From NCBI GenBank assembly GCA_964590495.1, contig CAZPWQ010000001.1:1-64000 (forward strand): a DNA stretch of 64,000 nt, given 5' to 3'. This stretch comes from CAZPWQ01 sp964590495. GTDB lineage: Bacteria > Bacteroidota > Rhodothermia > Balneolales > Balneolaceae. The position numbers and the translations under genes were made by a program. The notes under the pieces are model-generated. The model was not told where the DNA came from and did not search any database. It was given only the letters and a program-made list of their open reading frames with translations. Of this stretch, positions 7,621 through 17,648 are shown one piece after another (position 1 is the stretch's first letter; every line of letters starts with the position of its first letter).

Positions 7621-9078
7621 TTAGTTATTGACACTATTTTTGATTAGCTGATAGAAGTAAAAAACTACTTTGTGATAGTCATCCATACCAATACGTTCGT
7701 TCAGCCCGTGATAGCGGGCGATATCTTCTTCATTGACGGTATAGGGGTTAAAACTGTACACGTTTGGCGTCAGTTTTGCATAGTGCTTGCCATCTGATCC
7801 ACCTACAAGCAGTCCGGGACTTACCAGGATATCCGGATATATCTGCTTCACCGTGCGATGCATCAGTTCGAACTCCGTTCCGTCTATTTCAGCCACGGGA
7901 CGCGGATTGGATTCAACTCCCAATTTTGAAATTTCGATGCTGGTATCGTTTACGACATCTTTCACATGATTCATCACCGTTTCCTCACTGTCTCCCTGCA
8001 GTATACGAAAGTTAACAATCGCTTCAGCTTTGGTGGGAAGTACATTATCCTTTTCTCCCGCATGAAACATTGTCGGAGCAGTGGTGGTTCGCACCAAGGC
8101 ATTCGTTGTGCTTGCTTCTCCCAACTGCCATTTTAGTACCCAGTCGAAAAGCCAGCGATTGGCAAACATCATCTTCATAATAAATGGCATCTCAGGCCCC
8201 AGAAAGCTGAACATCGCCTCTACCGGCGGCGTCAGACGGGTGGAAAATTGATTCTGCTCCAGGCTTACAACGGCCCGGCTTACTGAACCGACAGCTGATT
8301 TTCGTGGAGGTGTGGATGAGTGTCCGCCCTCCGCATATGCTGTCAGCCGCGTACTCAGATAACCTTTTTCACTTACGGCTATCAGTGCCACAGGCTTATC
8401 GATTCCGGGGATAAGCCCTTCTGTAATCATCATTCCTTCATCAGCCACGAACTGCGGCGTTACACCGCGTGCCGACAATGTATCAGCTATAACTGCCGCA
8501 CCGTTCATGCCCCCGACTTCCTCGTCATGTCCAAAGGCCAGGTATATCGTACGCTGAGGCTGGAATCCTTCTTCAAGCAGTGTTTCAACGGCATCCATAA
8601 TGCCGATGACTCCCACCTTGTCATCCATCGTCCCACGGCCCCAGATGTAGCCGCCCGCTGTTATTCCGGAGAACGGCGGGTGCTCCCACCGGGTTGTATC
8701 ACCGGGCGGCACGACATCATAGTGGCCCGTCAGCATAATCGGCGCAAGCGTGGTATCCTGTCCCTCCCACCTGTAGAGCAGACTGAAACCGGAAATGCGC
8801 TGAGATTCCAATTTTTCATGCAGATTCGGAAATTGATCTACGACATATGAGATAAAATCTTTAAATGCCGTAGTATCAATTTTTGCATTATCTGAATGGG
8901 AAATCGTTGGAATTCTGACAGCCCCCGATAATTTTTCTATTGCATTATCACGGTGGACAGGATTATTGGTGAACGGTTCAACCTCCAGCTGCGCCGAACG
9001 ATACATAAAAGTATTGACGAGCACCACACCTGCAATTATAATCAACAGGAATAGAAGTATCTGCAAGAAGCTTTTCAT
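7621..9078 (-). CDS. M20-family metallopeptidase (carboxypeptidase S-like), membrane-anchored
   Basis: The protein has 485 residues and a membrane anchor at residues about 3-22 (FLQILLFLLIIIAGVVLVN). The M20 di-zinc site is readable: H119 and D121 in LTGHYDVVPPGD, bridging D152 in GRGTMDDKVG, and the catalytic/metal E186-E187 pair in GHDEEVGG. A dimerisation insert begins near AYAEGGHSSTPPRKSAVG (about residue 255), and the last metal ligand is probably in GKHYAKL or RYHGLNER near the end. Its length and WEHPPFSG signature match carboxypeptidase S/PM20D1-type enzymes, which hydrolyse N-acyl amino acids or dipeptides, here at the periplasmic face. It stands alone between two short membrane-peptide ORFs. 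Confidence 0.9.
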   Translation of the reverse strand: MKSFLQILLFLLIIIAGVVLVNTFMYRSAQLEVEPFTNNPVHRDNAIEKLSGAVRIPTISHSDNAKIDTTAFKDFISYVVDQFPNLHEKLESQRISGFSLLYRWEGQDTTLAPIMLTGHYDVVPPGDTTRWEHPPFSGITAGGYIWGRGTMDDKVGVIGIMDAVETLLEEGFQPQRTIYLAFGHDEEVGGMNGAAVIADTLSARGVTPQFVADEGMMITEGLIPGIDKPVALIAVSEKGYLSTRLTAYAEGGHSSTPPRKSAVGSVSRAVVSLEQNQFSTRLTPPVEAMFSFLGPEMPFIMKMMFANRWLFDWVLKWQLGEASTTNALVRTTTAPTMFHAGEKDNVLPTKAEAIVNFRILQGDSEETVMNHVKDVVNDTSIEISKLGVESNPRPVAEIDGTEFELMHRTVKQIYPDILVSPGLLVGGSDGKHYAKLTPNVYSFNPYTVNEEDIARYHGLNERIGMDDYHKVVFYFYQLIKNSVNN

Positions 9079-9329
9079 ATGGTGTTGTATTTAAAGCATT
9101 GATTTCTAATATCATACTAATTATTCATCCGGCAGAAAAGCACAAATGGTTTAATTTCTACAAAAAAATGGTTCAGAAGACGGCCGCAGAATGACGCGGA
9201 TAAAGGGATTTTCTGAACTTAGTTTTGACCCCTGTTACAATCACCCTTCAAAAAAGTCACAAAAAATTTGTAACAAATTGCCGTGTTATCACTCTTTATA
9301 TATACACAGCAACAAAAATTATCTGTGAT

Positions 9330-9458
9330 ATGTACAATATGACCCGTAAGATGGTATTCCTGATTGAAGAATTTATTGAATTCCTTAAAAAAGAAGAGCT
9401 CTTTCCACAGGCTTTTATTACTGTTCTCTTCCTGCTCTTTCTCCTTCTTGCCGCGTGA
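9330..9458 (+). CDS. Small hydrophobic-tailed peptide (42 aa), hypothetical
   Basis: From ATG 9330 (or 9339) this frame encodes MTRKMVFLIEEFIEFLKKEE and then a hydrophobic tail ending FLLFLLLAA. The FLxEFxxFLKxxxxxxP pattern before one membrane helix recalls tiny membrane proteins such as DUF5989, but the match is weak. The frame can be extended back to 9225 with less protein-like sequence. Low certainty that it is expressed. Confidence 0.35.
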   Translation: MYNMTRKMVFLIEEFIEFLKKEELFPQAFITVLFLLFLLLAA

Positions 9459-9570
9459 TGTATTGGCTGGTTCAAGCGTCCACGATTGAACCTTTTACGA
9501 GGGCTCAGAAATACCTGTTTGGGATTAAAATCTGCCGAATCTTAAACTTGTTGCTTTTCAGACCCACCCT

Positions 9571-9693
9571 AAATCCCTCCCTATCCGCAAAACCACGGAC
9601 AAGGAGGGACTTTAAAAATTACTGAAATCTGAGAAAAGAGTCACTCCTTCCTTGTCCCGCGGGTTTTCGTCCCGAGGAATCGGGAGGAAGGAG
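9571..9693. repeat. Two consecutive intergenic hairpins
   Basis: 9571-9613 folds as AAATCCCTCC...TCCG pairing with CGGA..GGAGGGAcTTT. 9642-9693 folds with CTCCTTCC on one side and GGAAGGAG on the other, enclosing CCCGCGGG. They share the CCTTGTCC/GGACAAGG core and look like one mobile palindromic repeat family. The rest of 9459-9867 holds no gene. Confidence 0.5.
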
Positions 9694-9785
9694 CCGGAGG
9701 ATGCGTCAGCGATTCCATTCTGCTTTGTAATAAAAGGTTTCTATTTTAAAGACAGCATTGTCTGCAATTAGAAATTGGAAATTCT

Positions 9786-9793
9786 TATATTTG
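9786..9793 (+). promoter_or_regulatory. Candidate Bacteroidota-type -7 element for the UPF0182 gene
   Basis: TATATTTG matches the TAnnTTTG -7 consensus exactly and lies 75 bases before the ATG at 9868. A TTG at a standard -33 distance is not clear, so this is tentative. Confidence 0.35.
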
Positions 9794-9867
9794 TATCATA
9801 TAATATTTTCAGAATTTTCCTGTGCTGCCAAATAACCGCACGTTTTAATAATTAATCAAGAAAAATT

Positions 9868-12582
9868 ATGAGTTCTATCTTACCCGGAAAGTCAGGCATT
9901 TATCGGATTGGACTTCTTATACTTCTGATACTGGTTCTGCTTGGAACCTTCACCGACTGGATTGTCGAATGGCTCTGGCTGAGTGATCTCGGTTATGAAC
10001 AGGTATTCTGGACAATTAAAACCACGCAGATTCTTCTGGTTATAAGCTCTCTGATCATAGCACTGTTATACATACTGCCGAATATGCATTTGCTGGCCAA
10101 AAAATTTCAGACGATGAGCTTTGGTCAGTCACCGTTGGCCCAGCTCAATCTCGACCGGGTTGACCCCAAAAAAATGCGTGCTACTTTTTATGGGCTGGGT
10201 ACTCTTATAGGTATTTTCTTCTCCCTCTCCTTTTTTGTGCGGTGGGACTCCTACTTTCGCTTCCACTGGAGTGAAACCTTCGGAAATGTTGATCCCGTCT
10301 TCGGGCACGACATCGGTTTCTATCTGTTCCGGTTACCTTTTATTGAGCTCATCCAGAACAGCCTGACAACCCTTGTTTTCTTCATTACCGTTGCACTGAT
10401 TGTTCTATACGTTTATTCAGGAGCCCTTTCCCTGGTCCCCCGTTCGAAGGATATCACTGCAATCAGCGGAGTCAAGAAGCAGATAAGCATTAACCTGGGC
10501 CTCTGGCTGTTATTACTTTCGTGGGGATACTACCTGGAGCGTTATCAGCTTTTATATAACGATTCCGGAGTAGTCTATGGTGCCGGATATGTCGACCTCA
10601 CCATTAAACTGCCTGTTCTTTGGATCATGTGCATTTTCTGCTTTATTCTGGCAGTAATCGCCTTTTCACAATGGCAAAAAAGCCGGATTAAATTACTGGC
10701 TGCCGGTGGTGCGGCAACTATCCTGGTTGGAGCACTGGGTAATGTACTGCTTCCGGGTTTCGTACAACAGTTCGTAGTTCAGCCGAGTGAACTGCAACTG
10801 GAAGAGCCACATATCGAAAATAATATTGAAGAAACCCGCAGAGCCTATGCCCTGGATCAAATGACAGAGCAATCATACAGCGCCCAGCGGCCGGAAGATA
10901 TGTCATGGTCGACCATCGAGCAAAATGAAGAAACGATTGAAAACATACGGCTGTGGGATCCGAGACTGCTGATCCAGACCTACCGTCAGTTGCAGGAAAT
11001 ACGATTATATTACCAGTTTTATAATGTTGATGTAGATCGCTATCACACCGATGAAGGATACATGCAGATGATGGTATCGGCACGCGAACTCTCCGAAAAT
11101 CTTCCCGCCCGGGCCGATACGTGGGTTAACCGCCGTCTTCAATACACGCACGGTTATGGACTTGTTATGAGTCCTGTAGCCCAGGAAGGAACACAGGGAG
11201 ATCCCCGCCTGACGATAAAAGACATTCCACCGGTTACTGAAATGGGTTTTCAGGTTGATCAACCGGCCATCTATTACGGCGAACACAATTCCGACTACAA
11301 GCTGGTGAACACCAACGTACAGGAGTTGGATTATCCCCGCGGTGATGAGAATGTATATACCAATTACCAGGGCTCCACGGGAGTCCCTGTAGGTAATTTG
11401 TTCAAACAGCTCCTTTTTTCCTGGAAGTTCGGTGACATCAATATCTTATTGACGGAATATATCAATGATGAAAGTAAGATCATCTTCTGGAAACGCGTAC
11501 AGGAACGTATTACCAATATTGCTCCCTTCCTAAGTATGGAAGATGATCCTTATCTCGTTTTGAGTGAAGGAAATCTGTTTTGGATCCAGGATGCCTACAC
11601 TGTTTCTCCCCACTACCCTTATTCGGAACCCTATGAGAACCAATATAACTACATCCGCAACTCGGTCAAGGTAGTAGTGGATGCCTATAACGGGACTGTT
11701 GATTTTTATATCGCTGACGATGATGATCCCGTATTGGGCGTTTACCGGGATATCTTTCCCGATATGTTCCAGCCGCTTGATGCCATGCCGGAAGACCTCA
11801 GGCAGCATGTTCGTTATCCCATTCATTATTTCAAAGCCCAACTGGATAGATACAACAAATATCACATGACCAATCCACAGGTATTTTATAATGAGGAAGA
11901 CCTGTGGACACGACCCAATGAAAAGTACGGCGGGCAGGCTATAAAAATGGAACCGTATTATGTACTAACCAAGTTACCGGGAAGAGAGACTCTTCAGTAT
12001 CTGCTCATAAGTCCGTTGACACCAAGTAATCGTGACAACATGATAGGCTGGATGGCAGCCAATTCCGACTTCCCCAATTACGGCGAAGTTTCAGTGTTTG
12101 AACTGCCCAAAGACCGCCTGATATTGGGACCCGCCCAGATCGAGGCTAAAATCGATCAGGATACGGAAATTTCGCGTCAGCTTGCCCTTTGGGATCAGCG
12201 CGGCTCTCGGGTCATTCGCGGTAACCAGATGGTAATCCCAATTGAAGATTCCTTTATTTATGTGGAGCCGGTATTTCTTATTGCTGAAGGCGTCGATATA
12301 CCCCAGCTGCAGCGCGTCATTGCAACATCCGGAGATAAAATCGCCATGCAGCCGACACTCTGGCAATCTATCGAAGCTCTCTACGGAAAACGAGAAGAGC
12401 GTATAGCATCAGCCGAAATTGATACAAGCGTAGCTGCTCCGCCTGTTCAGACGGCTGAAATGACAGCAGAATTCTCAGAATTGCGAAATTTATGGAAAGA
12501 AGCTTCCCAGGCATTATCAGACAACAACTGGGAAGAATTCGGGCGTAAAATGAGAGAAATTGAAGATATGCTGGATGAGTAA
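9868..12582 (+). CDS. UPF0182 family integral membrane protein
   Basis: The protein has 904 residues, near the usual 900-1,000 of the family. The N-terminal third holds seven hydrophobic helices (first at residues about 12-30, RIGLLILLILVLLGTFTDWI), with the family hallmark WLWLSDLGYEQVFWT at 32-46. The remaining 570 residues are a large extracytoplasmic domain with typical family text such as NNIEETRRAYALD and IQTYRQLQEIRLYYQFYNVD. The C-terminal 40 residues form a predicted helix. The function of UPF0182 is unknown; it is frequent in actinobacteria and cyanobacteria and patchier in this group. It is monocistronic, followed by a repeat. Confidence 0.92.
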   Translation: MSSILPGKSGIYRIGLLILLILVLLGTFTDWIVEWLWLSDLGYEQVFWTIKTTQILLVISSLIIALLYILPNMHLLAKKFQTMSFGQSPLAQLNLDRVDPKKMRATFYGLGTLIGIFFSLSFFVRWDSYFRFHWSETFGNVDPVFGHDIGFYLFRLPFIELIQNSLTTLVFFITVALIVLYVYSGALSLVPRSKDITAISGVKKQISINLGLWLLLLSWGYYLERYQLLYNDSGVVYGAGYVDLTIKLPVLWIMCIFCFILAVIAFSQWQKSRIKLLAAGGAATILVGALGNVLLPGFVQQFVVQPSELQLEEPHIENNIEETRRAYALDQMTEQSYSAQRPEDMSWSTIEQNEETIENIRLWDPRLLIQTYRQLQEIRLYYQFYNVDVDRYHTDEGYMQMMVSARELSENLPARADTWVNRRLQYTHGYGLVMSPVAQEGTQGDPRLTIKDIPPVTEMGFQVDQPAIYYGEHNSDYKLVNTNVQELDYPRGDENVYTNYQGSTGVPVGNLFKQLLFSWKFGDINILLTEYINDESKIIFWKRVQERITNIAPFLSMEDDPYLVLSEGNLFWIQDAYTVSPHYPYSEPYENQYNYIRNSVKVVVDAYNGTVDFYIADDDDPVLGVYRDIFPDMFQPLDAMPEDLRQHVRYPIHYFKAQLDRYNKYHMTNPQVFYNEEDLWTRPNEKYGGQAIKMEPYYVLTKLPGRETLQYLLISPLTPSNRDNMIGWMAANSDFPNYGEVSVFELPKDRLILGPAQIEAKIDQDTEISRQLALWDQRGSRVIRGNQMVIPIEDSFIYVEPVFLIAEGVDIPQLQRVIATSGDKIAMQPTLWQSIEALYGKREERIASAEIDTSVAAPPVQTAEMTAEFSELRNLWKEASQALSDNNWEEFGRKMREIEDMLDE

Positions 12583-12641
12583 GGGTTGAAGCACTATGGA
12601 TACCAATTAATTGCACTTATGGTAATAAAAACATATAACTC

Positions 12642-12812
12642 ACATTGTCATTCTGAGCAAGGGCCGGTGGTTTTTCCGGTCCGCTGCCGAAGAATCTCGT
12701 TGGCTGGGACAGATACCTTTGTCTAGTTAGTAGTTCTGAAAGGGAGATCATTCGACTGGTGCGTTGATTACCCCGGTTTATTTTAGGTGTCTCAGGATGA
12801 CAGGTTGTGGTT
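12642..12812. repeat. 170-bp interspersed repeat, copy 1 (inverted relative to 25314-25484)
   Basis: The ends are imperfect inverted repeats (TGTCATTCTGAG and CTCAGGATGACA). An internal 30-base block around GCCGGTGGTTTTTCCGGTCC is nearly identical to the second copy, which lies 12.7 kb away on the other strand. Non-coding; it separates the convergent UPF0182 and sensor-kinase genes. A MITE-like element is possible. Confidence 0.7.
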
Positions 12813-12846
12813 CGGGTGGAACGGACTGAATAAAAGAAGAAACACT

Positions 12847-15321
12847 TCAGATTTCCAATTCAAATTCAAGTATAAATTTTGCTCCGTCTGAGTGGTTCAC
12901 AAATTCTGCCTCACCATTCAACTGTCTGGAAAGTGTTCTGATAAGCGTTAATCCCAATGTCTTGGGGTTGTTAAGCGTTAGTTGTTCAGGCAAGCCGATG
13001 CCGTCGTCACAAATAGAAAGCCGCACCATATTATTATCCAGTGCTTTAAATGTTATCCCGATGTGTCCGGTTTTGCGATCAGCAAAAGCATGCTTGTAAG
13101 CATTTGTAATCAGCTCATTCAAAATAAGTCCGCAGGGAATCGCCTGATTGACGGTCAAATGCACCGGGTCGATGTCAAATGATATTTCCACATCGGTATT
13201 GACCAACTGCAATGACGAGGAAATCACTTCTGCCAATTCCTGAATGTACGTTTCGAATGAAATTTCGGACAGATTTTCATTTTGATAAAGCTTTTCATGA
13301 ATAAGTGCTATGGAATTTATCCGCATCTGGCTTTCTTTCAACGCTTCTTTGGCTTCTTCCTGGGTGGTATTGTATCCCTGGAGTTCGAGCAATCCTGTTA
13401 TCACAGCCAGATTATTTTTGACTCTGTGATGAATTTCAGCCAACAAAACTTCTTTTTCTTTAAGTGATCTTTTTACCTTCTCCTCTGCTTCCCTGCTATC
13501 CGTAATATCAACATATATTCCAAAAATGGCTATTGTCTGCCCCTCCTCTATAGTCACAGGTACACCGTAAACCAATACATCAACAAGACTGCCATCCTTT
13601 CGTTTTCGCTTACCCGATACGTTTATTGTTTCTCCTCCAAATATCCGATTGGATGCTGCCTGGGCCTTAGGCATTTCCTCTTCCGGAACAATAAGTTTAT
13701 CAATATCCAACCCCTCTATTTCTCCGGATTCATAGCCAAAAATTTCCGTAAAAGCCGTATTGACCGTACGGACATCCTGTCTCTTATCCATCAAAACAAT
13801 GCCAATGGGAGCATTCTGAAACAGTTGCCTGAACATTTCTTCATTTTTTCGCCCCTGCTCCTCGGCTTCATACCGCTGGCTGATATCCCGGGAGATTGCA
13901 AGTACTACATCTTCACCAAAATAACTGGCGGGATTGAGTATCACCTCTTCAGGAAAAACTTCGCCATTTTTCCGTATCCCCCACTGATCAAAATGTTGCG
14001 GTTCTCCATGCAAGGCTTTGTAAAAATATCCCCAGGTCTCTTCCAGGTCCACTTTTCCCGGCGCTGCCAGTACATCAGGAGTATTACCAATCAGGAACTC
14101 CCGTTCATAACCGTTCAGGGCTACAGCACTCTCATTTACCTCGATAAACTTTCCTTCTTTATCCTGAATGTAAATAGCATCGCTAATGGAATCGAACAGA
14201 TCTTCAAAGCTCTCCACACTGGCCCGGTACCGCTCATAAGCCAGCTTGCTATCCGTAATATCTACCAATGTCCCCACTACAGCCGGCTTACCCAAGTAGT
14301 TTATTCTCGAACCGTAAACTTTCACATGTATGATTTGTCCATCTTTGGTGACACAGCGGAAATCATACTTCATCGATTTAATTTTCCCTTCCAATCGATC
14401 CCTGATATTTTTATCTACTAGCGGTTCATCCTCAGGATGGGCAAGATCTAACGGGCCCAGGTTATACTCAATCTCTTTTTTAGAGTAGCCAAAAATTTGA
14501 CAAAAACGTGGATTAACATATTTAAATACGTAGTCCTGAATCAAATATACTCCTACCAGAGATTCTTCAGAAAGTGCACGAAACAAATTCTCAGTTTGTT
14601 TACGCCTGCTGATATCCGTTATCAGTGAATGTATAGAAACCAGCTCTTTACTTTTATTGAACAAAACCGAATTATACCACTCACAGACTATCACATCCCC
14701 AGCTTTTGTGCGTGCTTTGCCTTCGGTGCTGTAATGATTACTGCCATTGGCGACAGCCTGATTTATATTCAGGAAAGCGGCATCCAGTTCATCCGCAGGA
14801 ATTAACCTTTCAAAAAAATCTTCTTTGCCCAGTACTTCATTTTCACTCCAACCAAAAAGATCCTCCGCTTTTTCCGACCACTCTAATACCCTCATTTTAT
14901 CATCCCATTTAATCTCTGCCAGAGGAGTATTCGTTTGATGTGTGATCGGCTTTGGAAATTTATAGCGGTCAAATTCCTGCTTGTTAATCAAATCCGAAAC
15001 ATCATGTGCCACAACAAGTTTAGCAGATCCGCCTTTATGCATAAAAACATGAGAGGTAAACTGTACATACCGGGTTTCACCGGACTTTGTTTTGTGAATC
15101 CATATCTTATCTGCTGATTTTTTACTTTCTAATGTGATATTACCCAAGACCGTACGTTTTTCTTTCGAGCCCAGATCATTCACATTCATCGACAGAAATT
15201 CTTCACGGCTATACCCGTAAATTGATATTGCAGACTCGTTGACATCCAATATATCCAGAGTCTGGTGATCTAAAACAAAAATAGCGTTATTCGATAAAAA
15301 TGAATTTTTACTATATCCCAT
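12847..15321 (-). CDS. Soluble multi-PAS histidine kinase, HisKA_2 type
   Basis: This 824-residue protein has no membrane segment. Five PAS domains follow one another: residues about 8-115 (NAIFVLDHQTLDILDVNESA), 130-240, 248-360 (IQDYVFKYVNPRFCQIFGYS), 368-485 and 493-612, with PAC motifs after each. HisKA_2 is next, with the acceptor His in EIHHRVKNNLAVITGLLELQ near residue 632. HATPase_c follows, with N box LILNELITNAYKHAF and G box CDDGIGLPEQL. It has the same catalytic core as the kinase at 5262-7013 and shares its ITxxxPCGLxLNELI stretch, so the two are paralogues. It probably senses redox, oxygen or a small ligand in the cytoplasm. No partner receiver is close. Confidence 0.9.
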   Translation of the reverse strand: MGYSKNSFLSNNAIFVLDHQTLDILDVNESAISIYGYSREEFLSMNVNDLGSKEKRTVLGNITLESKKSADKIWIHKTKSGETRYVQFTSHVFMHKGGSAKLVVAHDVSDLINKQEFDRYKFPKPITHQTNTPLAEIKWDDKMRVLEWSEKAEDLFGWSENEVLGKEDFFERLIPADELDAAFLNINQAVANGSNHYSTEGKARTKAGDVIVCEWYNSVLFNKSKELVSIHSLITDISRRKQTENLFRALSEESLVGVYLIQDYVFKYVNPRFCQIFGYSKKEIEYNLGPLDLAHPEDEPLVDKNIRDRLEGKIKSMKYDFRCVTKDGQIIHVKVYGSRINYLGKPAVVGTLVDITDSKLAYERYRASVESFEDLFDSISDAIYIQDKEGKFIEVNESAVALNGYEREFLIGNTPDVLAAPGKVDLEETWGYFYKALHGEPQHFDQWGIRKNGEVFPEEVILNPASYFGEDVVLAISRDISQRYEAEEQGRKNEEMFRQLFQNAPIGIVLMDKRQDVRTVNTAFTEIFGYESGEIEGLDIDKLIVPEEEMPKAQAASNRIFGGETINVSGKRKRKDGSLVDVLVYGVPVTIEEGQTIAIFGIYVDITDSREAEEKVKRSLKEKEVLLAEIHHRVKNNLAVITGLLELQGYNTTQEEAKEALKESQMRINSIALIHEKLYQNENLSEISFETYIQELAEVISSSLQLVNTDVEISFDIDPVHLTVNQAIPCGLILNELITNAYKHAFADRKTGHIGITFKALDNNMVRLSICDDGIGLPEQLTLNNPKTLGLTLIRTLSRQLNGEAEFVNHSDGAKFILEFELEI

Positions 15322-15488
15322 AATATCCGGTTAAGACTATTGTGCTATTCCCGTCAAAATTTTTCTCTCATTATCCATTCGTTTGAAATGTAACAAAATT
15401 AAAACAAACCTTATTAATACAAAACGATGCAAAATTAATACATTTTTACGGCTGTGCCTCTTCCCTATTTTTTATATCTTTACAAGCT

Positions 15489-15645
15489 TATAAAAAGGCT
15501 TTGTAAAACCGAAGTGTCACCCTGAATTTATTTCAGGGTCTGTTGCAAAAATTATATTTGAAGCTTCTAAGGAACAATTGCTTACAGATGCTGAAACAAG
15601 TTCAGCATGACATAGGTGGTTTTGCAAAGTCCTCTATAAAAAGAT
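15489..15645. repeat. Intergenic element with outer and inner inverted repeats
   Basis: Outer arms TATAAAAAGGCTTTGTAAAA and GGTTTTGCAAAGTCCTCTAT flank two hairpins: CCCTGAATTTATTTCAGGG (about 15520-15538) and GCTGAAACAAGTTCAGC. The design, two REP-like hairpins inside inverted arms, suggests a non-autonomous mobile repeat. It lies just before thrS and may carry or disturb its leader. The remainder of 15322-15677 holds no gene. Confidence 0.5.
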
Positions 15646-15677
15646 AATTAATTTAAATACAGCAGAGAACTTCCTGC

Positions 15678-17618
15678 ATGGCAGAACAAGTTACGATAAT
15701 ATTTCCGGATGGAAGCGAAAAAAAATATCAAAAAGGTGTGACCGGACGTGAGGTAGCCGAATCTATTTCAAAGGGACTTGCACGTGAAGCGCTCAGTATT
15801 ACGCTTGATGATGAAATCATGGAGCTGGATCGCCCTATCGAACACGACGGTCCGATCACCATCAACACATGGGACAGTGAAGACGGCAAGTATACCTTTT
15901 GGCACTCATCGGCCCACCTGCTCGCCGAAGCGGTACAAGAGCTTTATCCGAATGCCAGGTTTGGTATCGGCCCTCCTATTGAAAACGGTTTCTATTACGA
16001 TATTGATTTCGGTAATCAAACCGTTGGTCAGGATGAGCTTCCTGAACTGGAAGAGAAGATGATTGAACTGGCCCGAAAGAAATCAGAGTTTGATCGAAAA
16101 GAGGTATCCAAACAGGAAGCCCTCGAGTTTTATAAAGAAAAAGGGAATGAATACAAGATTGATCTGATCAAGGACCTTGAGGACGGCAGCATAACCTTTT
16201 ATACACAGGGGGAATTTACCGATCTCTGCCGCGGACCACATATTCCCGATACCGGTCGCGTCAAAGCGGTAAAGCTGACCAATGTTGCAGGTGCCTATTG
16301 GCGCGGAGATGTGAACAGCGAACAGCTTACCCGTATTTACGGGATCTCCTTTCCCAAGCAAAAACTGCTCAAGGAGTATGAGCACCAGATGGAGGAGGCT
16401 AAAAAACGCGATCATAAAAAGCTTGGCAAAGAACTCGGTATCTATATGATTGATTCTATGGTGGGACAGGGTTTGCCCGTTTGGCTGCCGAACGGAACAA
16501 CCATTCGCCGTACGCTGGAAGCCTTTCTCAGGAAAGAACAGAAAAAACGAGGTTATCAGGAAGTTATTACCCCGCACATCGGCAACCTGGAGCTCTATAA
16601 AACTTCAGGACATTATCCATACTATCGGGAATCGCAGTACGACCCGATACGGATGGAAGATGAAGGCTACCTGCTTAAACCGATGAACTGTCCGCACCAC
16701 CACCGCATTTACTCCAACGAATTGCGCAGCTACAGAGATCTACCGCTGCGACTGGCCGAATTTGGCAGCGTCTACCGCTATGAGCAGTCGGGTGAGCTGA
16801 ACGGCCTTTCAAGAGTCCGTGGTTTTACCCAGGATGATGCCCATATCTACTGCACTCACGGGCAGCTTAAGAATGAGATTAAAAACTGCATCGATCTCAC
16901 CGAGTTGGTTTTTGGGACTTTCGATATGCCGGTGGATATCCGCCTTTCCTTCCGTGATGACAACGACGAAAAGTATGGGGGAGAAACCGAATACTGGGAA
17001 CGTGCCGAGCGGGAAATAAAAGAGGTAGCCGACGAAGTAGGCCTTGATTATAAAGTGGCGCGTGGAGAAGCCAGCTTCTATGGTCCCAAAATTGATTTTA
17101 TCATTCGCGATGCTATCGGAAGAAAATGGCAGCTGGGTACGGTTCAGGTTGATTATGTAATGCCGGAACGGTTCGATCTCACTTACATCGGTTCCGACAA
17201 CAACAAGCATCGACCCGTTATCATCCACAGAGCTCCGTTCGGTTCAATGGAACGATTTACCAGTATCCTGATTGAACATTTCGCCGGCGACTTTCCGGTC
17301 TGGCTCGCTCCGGTTCAGGTCCAGGTAATTCCGGTTTCTGATGATTTTAACGACTACGCCTACAAATGTGCCGGAAAACTGAAGGAGTATGATGTACGTG
17401 TTGAAGTTGACACCAGAAGCGAACAAATTGGCGGAAAAATCAGAGATGCGGAAACGAGCAAGATACCTTATATGTTAATCGTAGGTGAAAAGGAAAAAAC
17501 TGAAGATACTGTTTCCGTTCGTCGCCATAAAGAAGGCGACATCGGAACTTTTGATTTTAATGAATTTATTTCTAATCTCATTGAAGAAATAGAAAACAAA
17601 GAAATACCGAAGCATTAA
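15678..17618 (+). CDS. thrS: Threonyl-tRNA synthetase
   Basis: The protein has 646 residues, standard for full-length ThrRS. It joins threonine to tRNA-Thr in the cytoplasm. Domains in order: TGS (residues 1-62, VTIIFPDGSEKKYQKGVTG), the editing/SAD domain (about 65-230, with the HxxxH in FWHSSAHLLAEAV and the Cys in DLCRGPH), the class II catalytic core (about 270-535), and the anticodon-binding domain (about 540-640). The zinc ligand Cys lies in LKPMNCPHHH, with class II motif 2 in VYRYEQSGELNGLSRVRGF and motif 3 in HRAPFGSMERF. It is the first gene of the conserved thrS-infC-rpmI-rplT-pheS-pheT series, 30 bases before infC. Confidence 0.98.
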   Translation: MAEQVTIIFPDGSEKKYQKGVTGREVAESISKGLAREALSITLDDEIMELDRPIEHDGPITINTWDSEDGKYTFWHSSAHLLAEAVQELYPNARFGIGPPIENGFYYDIDFGNQTVGQDELPELEEKMIELARKKSEFDRKEVSKQEALEFYKEKGNEYKIDLIKDLEDGSITFYTQGEFTDLCRGPHIPDTGRVKAVKLTNVAGAYWRGDVNSEQLTRIYGISFPKQKLLKEYEHQMEEAKKRDHKKLGKELGIYMIDSMVGQGLPVWLPNGTTIRRTLEAFLRKEQKKRGYQEVITPHIGNLELYKTSGHYPYYRESQYDPIRMEDEGYLLKPMNCPHHHRIYSNELRSYRDLPLRLAEFGSVYRYEQSGELNGLSRVRGFTQDDAHIYCTHGQLKNEIKNCIDLTELVFGTFDMPVDIRLSFRDDNDEKYGGETEYWERAEREIKEVADEVGLDYKVARGEASFYGPKIDFIIRDAIGRKWQLGTVQVDYVMPERFDLTYIGSDNNKHRPVIIHRAPFGSMERFTSILIEHFAGDFPVWLAPVQVQVIPVSDDFNDYAYKCAGKLKEYDVRVEVDTRSEQIGGKIRDAETSKIPYMLIVGEKEKTEDTVSVRRHKEGDIGTFDFNEFISNLIEEIENKEIPKH

Positions 17619-17648
17619 TTAATTTTAAATAAAAAGATAGAGGTTACT

